Source of the DNA: Flavobacterium psychrophilum
GTDB taxonomy: Bacteria > Bacteroidota > Bacteroidia > Flavobacteriales > Flavobacteriaceae
Assembly: GCA_945874225.1 (NCBI GenBank)
Contig: CAMCFT010000012.1
Coordinates: 1 to 64,000, forward strand
Direction of reading: 5' to 3'
Length of the DNA stretch: 64,000 bases
Each line of letters opens with the position of its first letter. Position 1 is the first letter of the stretch. Made by a program: the position numbers and the translations under genes. The notes beneath the pieces were generated by a model. The model did no database searches. It was not told the DNA's origin and saw nothing but the letters and a program-made list of their open reading frames with translations. This document shows positions 10,101 to 17,449 of the stretch, piece by piece.

Positions 10101-12830
10101 ACATTTGGAGATAATTGTTCTGGTTCCACAGTTGCAAACGATGCACCGGCAACCTACTCAAAAGGAAATACCACAGTAACCTGGACCGTAACCGATGCCT
10201 CTGGAAATACAGCAAGTGCTTCACAAACCGTAACAGTAAATGATACAGAGCTTCCAACCATCACTGCGCCATTAACAGTAGTTGTAAGCAATGATGCCGG
10301 TCTTTGTACCGCAAGTTCAGTTGCGTTAGGTTCTCCAGCATTTGGAGATAATTGTTCTGGTTCCACAGTTGCAAACGATGCACCGGCAACCTATTCAAAA
10401 GGAAACACCACCGTAACCTGGACCGTAACCGATGCCTCAGGAAATACAGCAAGTGCTTCACAAACGGTAACAGTAAATGACACAGAACTTCCAACCATCA
10501 TTGCTCCAATAGCAGTAAGTGTAAGTTCAGATGCAGGTTTTTGTACCGCATCAGGAGTTGCTTTAGGTTCTCCAACATTTGGAGATAATTGTTCTGGTTC
10601 CACAGTTGCAAACGATGCGCCAGCAACCTATTCAAAAGGAAACACCACCGTAACCTGGACCGTAACCGATGCCTCTGGAAATACAGCTCAAGCAACACAA
10701 GTAGTGACAGTAAAAGACACAGAGCTTCCAACGATCACAGCACCATCAACAGTAGTTGTAAGCAATGATGCCGGTTTTTGTACCGCATCAGGAGTTGCGT
10801 TAGGTTCTCCAACATTTGGAGATAATTGTTCTGGTTCCACAGTTGCAAACGATGCACCGGCAACCTATTCAAAAGGAAACACCACCGTAACCTGGACCGT
10901 AACCGATGCCTCAGGAAATACAGCAAGTGCTTTACAAACCGTAACAGTAAATGACACAGAGCTTCCAACCATCATAGCTCCAATAGCAGTAAGTGTAAGT
11001 TCAGATACAGGAATATGTACTGCTTCAGGCGTAGCATTAGGAAGTGCCACTACAACAGATAATTGTTCTGTAGCCAGCGTAACGAATGATGCAGTTGAGC
11101 CATTTGCTTTAGGAAACACCACAGTAACTTGGACCGTAATTGATGGAAGTGGAAACACCGCCACAGCGACGCAAGTAGTAACAGTAACCGATGATCAAAA
11201 TCCAACCATCGTAGCTTTACCATCTAACATTGAAGTAAGTAATGACGCTAATGTTTGTGGAGCTACAGTTACTTGGACAGAACCAAGTGCGGCGGATAAT
11301 TGTTCCGCTACCATAGCTCAAACATCAGGTTTGGCAAACGGAGCCACATTCCCTATAGGCACAAGTACAGTTGGATATACAGCAACCGATGCTTCAGGAA
11401 ACACCTTTGCAGCTTCGTTCACCGTTAAAGTGAATGACACTCAAGCGCCAATATTAGTAGGAGTACCTTCAAATGTAACTGTAGCTTGTTCTCTAGTGCC
11501 AATTCCAGCAACTGTAACAGCAGCAGATAATTGTAGTGGTTCAGAAGTTGAATATTTAGGAGAAGTAAGCACAAAAGGAACAGATCCATTATTAGCTTCT
11601 TACAGCAATTATACATTAACACGTACCTGGAAAGCAACAGATGCAGCAGGTAATCAAAGTTCAATTGGAACACAAGTAATAACAGTTACAGGGTATACGG
11701 TCGTTTTATATGACCTTTCGCCTGTGTCGTATATAAGTCCAATTACCTTAAGTGCGAAAGTAAATCCAGTAGTAGCAGGTCTTTCTGTTGATTTCTTCAT
11801 TGATAATGTATATAAAGCAACTGCTATAACCAATGCATTTGGAATTGCCACCACTCAATCTATTGGAACATTACCAGAAGAGGTTTATGGAGTGTTAGCT
11901 AGTGTAGGAGGTTGTTCAACATCAACTCTTGGATACCTGCCAGTGTACGATCCTAGCAGAGGATTTACTGCAGGGAATGGATCTTTTGATTCTCCAACGG
12001 GAGCATATCCTGTTAATATAGCTTGTACGGGAAGAACTAATGACTATAGCTGTGGAACTGTAGCTGCAAAAGCTCGCTTCGGATTCAATGTCAAGTATAA
12101 AAAGGGATCTACTTTGCCACAAGGAGAATTTAATTTCCAATTGAAGAAAACTAAGTTAAAATTTGAAAGTACTTCTTTCCAATGGCTAGTGATTACAGGC
12201 AACAAAGCACAATTCAAAGGAACCGGTAAAATAAATGATTGTGGTACCTATAATTTTATAGTAACAGTCATTGATAATGGAACTTGTGAAATAGATGACG
12301 AACACGACGGAGATGGTGACGATGACCGAGATCATCATAATGGTTACGACAGAGATGAAAACCGTCCTGGGTATCACCGTGACGGTAAAAAATGCAACGA
12401 TAGAAAATGTATCATCCCGGATCAATATAGAATCCAAATTACAACCACAACTGGAATTGTAGTTTATGATAATCAAATGAATCAGCTAGTGAGTGATTTT
12501 GTTGCTTCAAACATTACCCGTGGCGCTATCGAGGTGAATGATACTAAGATTACTAAAAAAGTTACTGCAGCTGCTCCAGAAACAACTATTACCAGCACCT
12601 TATTCGTATATCCTAATCCTACTAGTTATAAATACACGTTATTTTTAGAAGGTGGAAGCAAAGAAAAAGTACAGGTAGAAGTCTTTGATATGGTGGGTCG
12701 ATTAGTAAAACACATCGAAAGTAATGATGGACAAGTCATTGAGTTTGGAGAGGATTTACCAACAGGTGCTTATTTTACAACTGTAACTCAGGGTACCTAT
12801 CAAAAAACAGTGAGACTGATCAAACAGTAA
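7176..12830 (+). CDS. Giant T9SS-secreted HYR-repeat surface protein
   Basis: The 1884-residue protein has an N-terminal signal peptide ending AAFGQ near residue 29. A 90-residue module follows (DLPDYPPGSTV, GAGFQANE, AEWTFTDA) that often heads large adhesin-like Bacteroidota proteins. Next come an Ig-like domain and two related Cys-containing repeats (about residues 240-550). From about residue 555 there is an array of HYR-type beta-sandwich modules: eight nearly identical 79-residue units, each with TELPTI, FGDNCSGS and TWTVTDASGNTA, then about three diverged ones. Near residues 1705-1745 is a segment dense in Asp, His and Arg. The last 75 residues are a type A T9SS sorting domain (YPNPTSYKYTLFLEGG, ending VRLIKQ). 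HYR modules usually serve in adhesion, so a cell-surface adhesin or matrix protein is likely; the ligand is unknown. Confidence 0.85.
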   Translation: MKTFLRKSGIFAIVVVIANLFFSSAAFGQTVTTDLPDYPPGSTVLITGAGFQANETVNLQVIHILANGDNDTSGAHQPWTITADANGDISSTWLVPLDQDELGATLYLTADGQSSLLHAEWTFTDAIGLTPFTLGTQSGNLTVGTAGSATFAGSMKITGAPSPISITLSISGLPAGVTFSPSSISSGTANPYNFTLTLSTTSATPTGNYPFTVTASSPSVTSATATGTLAVVNPTAGIYESYAVMNFGGSDVYYDLNAATGLTDFNGVNFGTYNSSQSLYLDGAQNKTYKCSSPSDVSASSLFYRIYPTSGTVGSFSSGVNLPFKSNDGATGCGGQNQTWEKADAGVNLLSGLCDGEYTIEIYTTATINTGTAIANNSGANYKATFSIDNTTKSGINQSFIVLNPKGLGNTFYDLKATTGNPDFTGSLGSFCTNETLVIAGAENKDFKCSPNDITGNSLKYRVYTGIPGSLAFQTVPISTVISTVSTGSTCFDQTWQNTSNTTNILAGLAPGTYTLEVYTEAAYTSNGICAGTHFANNGGANYKATFTVNEAPVITTTYSNISVNNDAGQCGAVVSYAAAIATGTPTPTIAYSTASGALFPVGITTVTVTATNSCGVVTKTFTVTVNDTELPTITAPSTVVVSNDASLCTASGVALGSPTFGDNCSGSTVANDAPATYSKGNTTVTWTVTDASGNTASALQTVTVNDTELPTITAPSTIVVSNDAGLCTASSVALGTPTFGDNCSGSTVANDAPAIYSKGNTTVTWTVTDASGNTAQATQVVTVNDTELPTITAPLTVVVSNDAGFCTASGVALGSPTFGDNCSGSTVANDAPATYSKGNTTVTWTVTDASGNTATASQTVTVNDTELPTITAPSTVVVSNDAGFCTASGVALGSPTFGDNCSGSTVANDAPAIYSKGNTTVTWTVIDASGNTAQATQVVTVKDTELPTITAPLTVVVSNDAGFCTASGVALGSPTFGDNCSGSTVANDAPATYSKGNTTVTWTVTDASGNTASASQTVTVNDTELPTITAPLTVVVSNDAGLCTASSVALGSPAFGDNCSGSTVANDAPATYSKGNTTVTWTVTDASGNTASASQTVTVNDTELPTIIAPIAVSVSSDAGFCTASGVALGSPTFGDNCSGSTVANDAPATYSKGNTTVTWTVTDASGNTAQATQVVTVKDTELPTITAPSTVVVSNDAGFCTASGVALGSPTFGDNCSGSTVANDAPATYSKGNTTVTWTVTDASGNTASALQTVTVNDTELPTIIAPIAVSVSSDTGICTASGVALGSATTTDNCSVASVTNDAVEPFALGNTTVTWTVIDGSGNTATATQVVTVTDDQNPTIVALPSNIEVSNDANVCGATVTWTEPSAADNCSATIAQTSGLANGATFPIGTSTVGYTATDASGNTFAASFTVKVNDTQAPILVGVPSNVTVACSLVPIPATVTAADNCSGSEVEYLGEVSTKGTDPLLASYSNYTLTRTWKATDAAGNQSSIGTQVITVTGYTVVLYDLSPVSYISPITLSAKVNPVVAGLSVDFFIDNVYKATAITNAFGIATTQSIGTLPEEVYGVLASVGGCSTSTLGYLPVYDPSRGFTAGNGSFDSPTGAYPVNIACTGRTNDYSCGTVAAKARFGFNVKYKKGSTLPQGEFNFQLKKTKLKFESTSFQWLVITGNKAQFKGTGKINDCGTYNFIVTVIDNGTCEIDDEHDGDGDDDRDHHNGYDRDENRPGYHRDGKKCNDRKCIIPDQYRIQITTTTGIVVYDNQMNQLVSDFVASNITRGAIEVNDTKITKKVTAAAPETTITSTLFVYPNPTSYKYTLFLEGGSKEKVQVEVFDMVGRLVKHIESNDGQVIEFGEDLPTGAYFTTVTQGTYQKTVRLIKQ
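9057..10952 (+). repeat. Eight tandem 237-bp HYR-module repeats
   Basis: Units begin at 9057, 9294, 9531, 9768, 10005, 10242, 10479 and 10716, each at GAYACAGA for Asp-Thr-Glu. They are nearly identical at the DNA level, including silent sites. A diverged ninth unit starts at 10953. The seventh unit carries the head of the ninth (IIAPIAVSVSSD) on an otherwise standard body, a sign of gene conversion or unequal crossing-over. Confidence 0.95.
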
Positions 12831-12852
12831 TTAGTTAAAACTATTTTAATCA

Positions 12853-12881
12853 AAGCCATCCCAAAAAGGGGTGGCTTTTTG
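12853..12881 (+). terminator. Rho-independent terminator of the giant HYR gene
   Basis: Arms AAGCCATCCC and GGGGTGGCTT pair with one G-U, with a short A loop and a following T run, 22 bp after the stop codon. Confidence 0.85.
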
Positions 12882-13002
12882 TATTTAAAGCAGAGAAAAT
12901 TGCAGCAATCACTTGCTTACAACTCTTTAATAATCTTATATCCCTTACATGGTTTAAGACTCGTCAGTACTTAATTTTAGTATCATACTGATGATAAATC
13001 AT

Positions 13003-13090
13003 AAAGATATATATCTTTTAATAAATAGGTATATATCTTATTGCTAAAAGATATATATGATTTTACCATTTCCTATATATCTTTTTATAA
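13003..13090. other. AT-rich palindromes upstream of the HU-like pseudogene
   Basis: A perfect 16-bp palindrome AAAGATATATATCTTT lies at 13003-13018. It is followed by further GATATAT-type half-sites on both strands (about 13044-13058 and 13072-13085) that can pair with each other. They may be operator-like sites for the once-active downstream gene or may reflect simple AT richness. Confidence 0.3.
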
Positions 13091-13136
13091 TTTTGTCAAT
13101 ATAAAATCATTTTATAACCACAATCAATCTATTTGT

Positions 13137-13521
13137 ATGTCAGTATCCTTCAAAATGGTACCCAAGAAAAACAATTTAATAGCTCAGCCTCAAATAAAAT
13201 TTTATCCTTGCGCCATACACGATGGCGAAGATGATTTAGACAGTCTGGCTGATATTATAGCTTCGCAATCTACCATCAGTAAAGCCGATTGTTATGGAGT
13301 AATTAATGGCGTTGACTAAAGTAATTGGTGAATCCTTGGCTAACGTACGCATTGTAGGGATTGATAATCCTGGTTCTTTTTAAATCACTTTGCAAGGATT
13401 GCCGGCTGAAACGCTCGAAGAATTAGACAAAGCCAACATTAAAGGAGCTAAAATTATTTACAAGCCTTCCCGCAATATGAAAAAAAATCTCAGCCAGTTG
13501 ACCTATAAACGGATACGATAA
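13137..13521 (+). pseudogene. Broken HU/HIG-like histone-like DNA-binding protein gene
   Basis: From the ATG at 13137 the frame reads MSVSFKMVPKKN...KFYPCAIHDGE, then DLDSLADIIASQSTISKAD, matching the start of the 120-130-residue HU-related proteins of Bacteroidota. The frame stops at 13317. Shifting one base restores the family's second half, KVIGESLANVRIVGIDNPGSF, then an in-frame TAA, then ITLQGLPAETLEELDKANIKG and a Lys-rich tail ending KRIR before the TAA at 13519-13521. One frameshift plus one nonsense codon make it a clear recent pseudogene. An ATG at 13041 is in frame but adds 32 residues absent from the family. The Arg-Ile-Val region fits the beta-arm of the fold. HU-like proteins of this type bend or coat DNA. 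Confidence 0.75.
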
Positions 13522-13683
13522 AAATCAATTTGTATACCTAAATAGGATTTATTCAATAACAAGCATAGTTATTTTAAACGGTTCAACCTCGGTTTTCCCA
13601 CATCCCCAAGGAACGCTCAGCCTTCACTTAATCTTCCTGCAATATAACTAGTGCAGACAAAAACTAAAGAAAAAAGGATTAAA

Positions 13684-14127
13684 TTACTGTTTCTTCTTAA
13701 TCAATTCATAATTAACAATAGCGAGACCGTAGAAAACAGAATCGGCAGTAATTTTTCCAAGGAGGATTCCCATAAAATAATTCCCCGTCAGGATAGGCAT
13801 CCAATACATACAAAACGGGCGTATGAGGAAGAAATCCAAAATTGCAGGATAACCAAATTCTAAGAGTAAATTCCGTATCAGGAAAACCACTTCTTTTAAA
13901 GGGGTTCTTTTATCCAAGGATCTATTTGTCACTGCTAATTTCTTATAAGCTATAAATAAAATGGCACCATAAAAGGCAAAATACTCAGCAAAAGTGATTA
14001 AATAAGCGGTCGTTAAACCATCAAAGATTCGGCTGAATTGGGAACTGGCTAATGCTGCTGATGTAGCTGATAATTCGGCATATTTATACCGGTCAAACCA
14101 TTCTTTGAAATTGGATTTATTGAACAT
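13684..14127 (-). CDS. Small integral membrane protein of unknown function
   Basis: I do not recognise the family. The 147-residue protein has a soluble, basic N-terminal stretch (NKSNFKEWFDRYKYAEL), then about four hydrophobic segments: around residues 40-62, 83-100, 104-120 and 125-141. Charged linkers (KRTPLKEV) separate them and the tail is Lys-rich, ending IKKKQ. The arrangement suggests a small polytopic inner-membrane protein. It lies between the HU-like pseudogene and the SGNH hydrolase gene (114 bp from the latter, same strand). There is no motif from which to infer a substrate. Confidence 0.6.
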   Translation of the reverse strand: MFNKSNFKEWFDRYKYAELSATSAALASSQFSRIFDGLTTAYLITFAEYFAFYGAILFIAYKKLAVTNRSLDKRTPLKEVVFLIRNLLLEFGYPAILDFFLIRPFCMYWMPILTGNYFMGILLGKITADSVFYGLAIVNYELIKKKQ

Positions 14128-14241
14128 TCGTAGTTTTTATTTTAAATGAAGAGTCTTTTTTGAAGAGTCTTCTGAATATTTTAATGAAATAAATAAATTG
14201 GCGTTGCCAAGTATTCGATAGTTCATTTTTTTTGGGGAGGT

Positions 14242-14928
14242 TTATTTACTTGACAACACTTTAGTTATTGCTTTTTCGACAAGAGGATTCATCACTTCAT
14301 AACCGGTTTTATTGGGATGAACTCCGTCATTGGAGTAGGCGGCATTCAATCCTTTTTGTTCATTCACCATTGCCGAATAATAATCGAGATACAGAATCCC
14401 ATTGGCATCTGCATATTTTTGTATCAATTTATTGAGATTTACCACCTTTTCTGCTGGTTGAAGTCCTGTTGCCCATGGAAAATCATAAGCAGGTAAAACG
14501 GAACATAAAATCACTTTAATGTGATTGGCTTTGGCCAATTCAGCCATCGAGTAAATATTGTCCGCTATCATTTCTAGTGTCGAAGGACCTGTATTTCCTG
14601 CAATATCGTTGATTCCGGCCATTAGTATAACCAAAGATGGTTTCAAAGCAATTACATCGGGTCTGAAACGAATGAGCATTTGAGGTGTGGTTTGTCCGCT
14701 GATGCCTCGGTTTACATAAGGCTTTCCCGCAAAAAACTCTAGAAATGGCCAGCCTTCAGTGATGGAATCTCCCATAAAAACAATCCTTTTTTGTCCGGGT
14801 TCCAATGGTTGAAGATTGGCGTTTTCGTTTTGGTATTTGTTTAAATTTGCCCAGTCTTGAGCTTCTGTATTTTGTGCCATAAAGAGTGATAAAAGAAGGA
14901 TAAAGTAGATTGATTTTTGGTTTTTCAT
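14242..14928 (-). CDS. Secreted SGNH/GDSL-family hydrolase
   Basis: The 228-residue protein has a signal peptide ending TEAQ near residue 24. All four SGNH blocks are visible: block I GDSITEG at 53-59 with the nucleophile Ser55, block II Gly around GISGQ (75-79), block III GIND (105-108) with the oxyanion Asn, and block V DGVHPN (201-206) supplying Asp201 and His204. Family enzymes are esterases, lipases or carbohydrate deacetylases acting outside the cytoplasm. Similarity to the acetylhydrolase-like branch (GISGQTTPQML) suggests deacetylation of a glycan or an ester, but the substrate cannot be read from sequence. The gene stands alone on its strand with an AT-rich upstream region. Confidence 0.85.
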   Translation of the reverse strand: MKNQKSIYFILLLSLFMAQNTEAQDWANLNKYQNENANLQPLEPGQKRIVFMGDSITEGWPFLEFFAGKPYVNRGISGQTTPQMLIRFRPDVIALKPSLVILMAGINDIAGNTGPSTLEMIADNIYSMAELAKANHIKVILCSVLPAYDFPWATGLQPAEKVVNLNKLIQKYADANGILYLDYYSAMVNEQKGLNAAYSNDGVHPNKTGYEVMNPLVEKAITKVLSSK

Positions 14929-15096
14929 TTCGCGATTTTGAATAAAAAATTTGTTTAGGCAACAAAAATAATGATTTCACCTAGTATAACCTATCAAATA
15001 GAACCCTATTGTACATTGGAAAAGCATTGAAATAAGCAAGCTTTAAAATTTCGTTAAAAAAGTAAAAAAGTTTTAGAATATTGGCTTTTAAAGCCT

Positions 15097-15104
15097 TAAA
15101 TTTG
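15097..15104 (+). promoter_or_regulatory. Candidate -7 box of the osmC-like gene
   Basis: TAAATTTG matches the Bacteroidota consensus TAnnTTTG and lies 26 bp before the ATG at 15130. A good -33 TTG at the right distance is not obvious. Confidence 0.4.
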
Positions 15105-15129
15105 GGTAAATATTAAAAAAAATAGAATT

Positions 15130-15540
15130 ATGAAAAGACATGCAACTGCAGTTTGGAAAGGTTCACTAAAAGAAGGAGCCGGCCATTTATCTACACAAAG
15201 TGGAACATTAGATAACACACAATATTCATTTAAATCCCGTTTTGAAGAAGGGGTAGGAACTAATCCCGAAGAGTTGGTTGCTGCGGCTCACTCAGGATGT
15301 TTTACAATGCAACTTTCTGCATACATAACTGAGGGAGGTTTTGAAATTGAAAGCATCGAAACCAAATGTGATATTAATTTATTGGAAGGAAAAATTGTAA
15401 GTTCCCATCTAACCGTATCTGCCAAAATAAAAGGAATCTCTAATGAAACTTTTCAGGAATTGGTAACTAAAGCAGAGCAAAACTGTCCTATTTCAAAATT
15501 ATTCAATACAGAAATTAGTACTGCGGCGAGTTTAGTTTAG
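15130..15540 (+). CDS. OsmC/Ohr-family peroxiredoxin
   Basis: At 136 residues the protein has normal OsmC-family length. The two redox cysteines are present: Cys57 in AAAHSGCFTM and Cys119 in AEQNCPIS. Together they reduce hydroperoxides, mostly organic ones, in the cytoplasm using dithiol donors. The N-terminal ATAVWKGSLKEG strand pair and the NPEELVAAAHSGC helix are typical of the OsmC rather than the Ohr branch. The gene is monocistronic, with a -7-like box 26 bp upstream and a strong terminator directly downstream. A second, more distant OsmC-like protein is encoded at 45990-46430. Confidence 0.9.
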   Translation: MKRHATAVWKGSLKEGAGHLSTQSGTLDNTQYSFKSRFEEGVGTNPEELVAAAHSGCFTMQLSAYITEGGFEIESIETKCDINLLEGKIVSSHLTVSAKIKGISNETFQELVTKAEQNCPISKLFNTEISTAASLV

Positions 15541-15553
15541 TCGTTATAGCAAC

Positions 15554-15593
15554 AAAAAAGTCTCGATTTAATTTACAAATCGAGACTTTTTTT
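15554..15593 (+). terminator. Strong hairpin between the osmC-like gene and cysM
   Basis: A 16-bp perfect stem (AAAAAAGTCTCGATTT with its complement) around a 7-nt loop carries T runs on both strands, so it can terminate the osmC-like gene and the converging cysM. Confidence 0.9.
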
Positions 15594-15609
15594 ATGTTAA
15601 AATGGAGCT

Positions 15610-16497
15610 TTAGTCAAACAAATCCGAAGATAAATACCGATCACCTCGGTCACAAATAATGGCGACGATTACTCCTGATTCTAATTGACTGGCCAGTTTA
15701 AGAGCCACTGCAACAGAACCGCCACTGCTCATTCCCGCAAAAACACCTTCTTCTTTAGCCAATCGTTTGGTCATTTCGCGTGCTTCTTTTTCGCTGACTT
15801 CTATAATTTTATCCACTTTTGAAGCATCAAAAATTTTGGGTAAATATTCCTGGGGCCATTTTCGGATTCCAGGAATTTGGGAGCCGTCACTGGGTTGTGC
15901 GCCTACAATTTGTATGGCTGGATTTTTTTCTTTTAAATAAGTAGAAGTTCCTATAATAGTTCCGGTAGTTCCCATTGCCGAAACAAAATGGGTTACGGTT
16001 CCTTGGGTATCATTCCAAATTTCCGGACCTGTAGTTTTGTAATGGGCTTTCCAATTATCGTCATTGGCAAACTGGTTTAACATTATGTAACCGCCTTTTG
16101 CCATCTTCTGATCTACATAATCTCTAGACCCAATAATTCCTAAATTGGCAGGAGTCAAAATCACGGTTGCACCATAAGCCAGCATCGTTTGGGTGCGTTC
16201 TTTGGTAGAATCTTCTGGAAGAACAAGTTCAATTTCGATATTGAATAATTGGGCAATCATAGCCAAAGCAATTCCGGTGTTACCACTGGTGGCTTCAATA
16301 AGTTTGTCTCCTTTTTTGATGTCACCTCTTTCAATTGCCGATGCGATCATATTGTAAGCTGCACGGTCTTTTACACTGCCTCCGGGATTATTTCCTTCTA
16401 GTTTCAATAAAAGGGTTACATTTTTATTTTTTACCAAATTCACGCTTTCAATTAAAGGCGTATTTCCAATTAGGTCTAATAATTTTTTGAATTGCAT
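15610..16497 (-). CDS. cysM: Cysteine synthase B (O-acetylserine sulfhydrylase)
   Basis: This PLP enzyme makes cysteine from O-acetylserine and sulfide or thiosulfate. The 295-residue protein starts with LLDLIGNTPLIE. It has the PLP lysine in GGSVKDRA (Lys43), the substrate-binding loop TSGNTG (70-75) and a Gly-rich phosphate loop GTTGT near residue 180, all in the family's normal order and length. The start ATG lies one base after the cysE stop, so the two genes form a tight operon making both steps from serine to cysteine. The CysM rather than CysK assignment rests on length and the VKDRAA context and is fairly but not fully certain. Confidence 0.9.
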   Translation of the reverse strand: MQFKKLLDLIGNTPLIESVNLVKNKNVTLLLKLEGNNPGGSVKDRAAYNMIASAIERGDIKKGDKLIEATSGNTGIALAMIAQLFNIEIELVLPEDSTKERTQTMLAYGATVILTPANLGIIGSRDYVDQKMAKGGYIMLNQFANDDNWKAHYKTTGPEIWNDTQGTVTHFVSAMGTTGTIIGTSTYLKEKNPAIQIVGAQPSDGSQIPGIRKWPQEYLPKIFDASKVDKIIEVSEKEAREMTKRLAKEEGVFAGMSSGGSVAVALKLASQLESGVIVAIICDRGDRYLSSDLFD

Positions 16498-16498
16498 G

Positions 16499-17290
16499 CT
16501 ATTTTAATTCTTTTATTTTTACTTCGGTGATGGTGGTATTGGTCACAATTGATTTTGCCGGAATAGATTTTGTAATCCAGGTATTTCCTCCGATAATACT
16601 GTTTTTTCCAATTGTGGTTTCTCCGCCCAAAATGGTGGCATTGGCATAAATGCATACGTTTTTCTCTACTGTAGGATGTCTTTTGGTACTTTTCATGTCT
16701 TTGCTGACACTCAAGGCTCCCAAAGTAACTCCTTGGTATAATTTTACATGTTTTTCAATAACTGTTGTTTCGCCTATTACAATTCCGGTTGCGTGGTCAA
16801 TGAAAAAAGGTGAAGCAATATCTGCACCAGCGTGAATATCGGTTCCTGTAATCTGATGTGCATATTCACTCATTAATCTTGAGAAAAGCAACATGTCCAA
16901 TAAGTATAATTCATGACTCAATCTGTAAATGGCAATTGCGTAAAATCCGGGATAGGCAAGATAAACTTCTTCGATACTGTTAGAAGCCGGGTCGTTTTCT
17001 AATATGTAAGCGGCATCCAGATTCAGCTTTTCAAGAACCAAAGGCAGTTTCTCTAAAAATTGATTCCAAACACCATTGTATAAATCTTTGGGTTTTTTGC
17101 AAGAGATTTTTGAAATCTCCTTAAATAGCGTTTCAAGTTCGTCAACACTCTGGTTTAGAGGCGCATTGGCATCGAATAAAGTATAAAACAGTTTCTCTGT
17201 AAAGGCTTCCACTTTTGTCTTAATGCCGTAATTGATAGAAGAATAGCTCTTTAAGTCAGTGATATTTTGGATAATCTGGTTCTTAGTCAC
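16499..17290 (-). CDS. cysE: Serine O-acetyltransferase
   Basis: It acetylates serine with acetyl-CoA to feed cysteine synthase. The 263-residue protein has a helical N-terminal half and a left-handed beta-helix of hexapeptide repeats from about residue 150. Visible landmarks are DIHAGADIASPFFIDHATG (151-169, with the catalytic His166), GETT (173-176) and VKLYQGVTLGALS. The C-terminal tail is short and lacks the Ile-ended segment by which classical CysE binds the synthase, as in the EpsC-like branch. It is first in the cysE-cysM operon; the 160-bp region to the divergent NRAMP gene must hold both promoters. Confidence 0.9.
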   Translation of the reverse strand: MTKNQIIQNITDLKSYSSINYGIKTKVEAFTEKLFYTLFDANAPLNQSVDELETLFKEISKISCKKPKDLYNGVWNQFLEKLPLVLEKLNLDAAYILENDPASNSIEEVYLAYPGFYAIAIYRLSHELYLLDMLLFSRLMSEYAHQITGTDIHAGADIASPFFIDHATGIVIGETTVIEKHVKLYQGVTLGALSVSKDMKSTKRHPTVEKNVCIYANATILGGETTIGKNSIIGGNTWITKSIPAKSIVTNTTITEVKIKELK

Positions 17291-17449
17291 GATTATAGAA
17301 TTGAATTGTTAATAGAATGTGGTAAAAGTAAGGTGTTTTTAGAAATTGCCATAAGAATTGGGCAAATAAATTCGTAAATTAGCCTATGAATTTAGTTATG
17401 CAATATTCTTAAATAATTTCAGCTTTATAACAATTAAAGAAAATTATAA

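Noticed and set aside
9057..10952. Regular repeat spacing suggesting a CRISPR-like array
   Set aside because: The units are 237 bp, fully coding and without unique spacers.
9076..10968. A ladder of minus-strand frames of 77 codons at 237-bp spacing
   Set aside because: They are mirror frames of the HYR repeat array; composition is Leu/Arg-rich nonsense and each copy simply follows the repeat unit.
13041..13136. Upstream extension of the HU-like gene from an earlier ATG
   Set aside because: The added 32 residues are AT-driven (Phe, Tyr, Ile, Asn) and absent from the family; it covers the palindromes.
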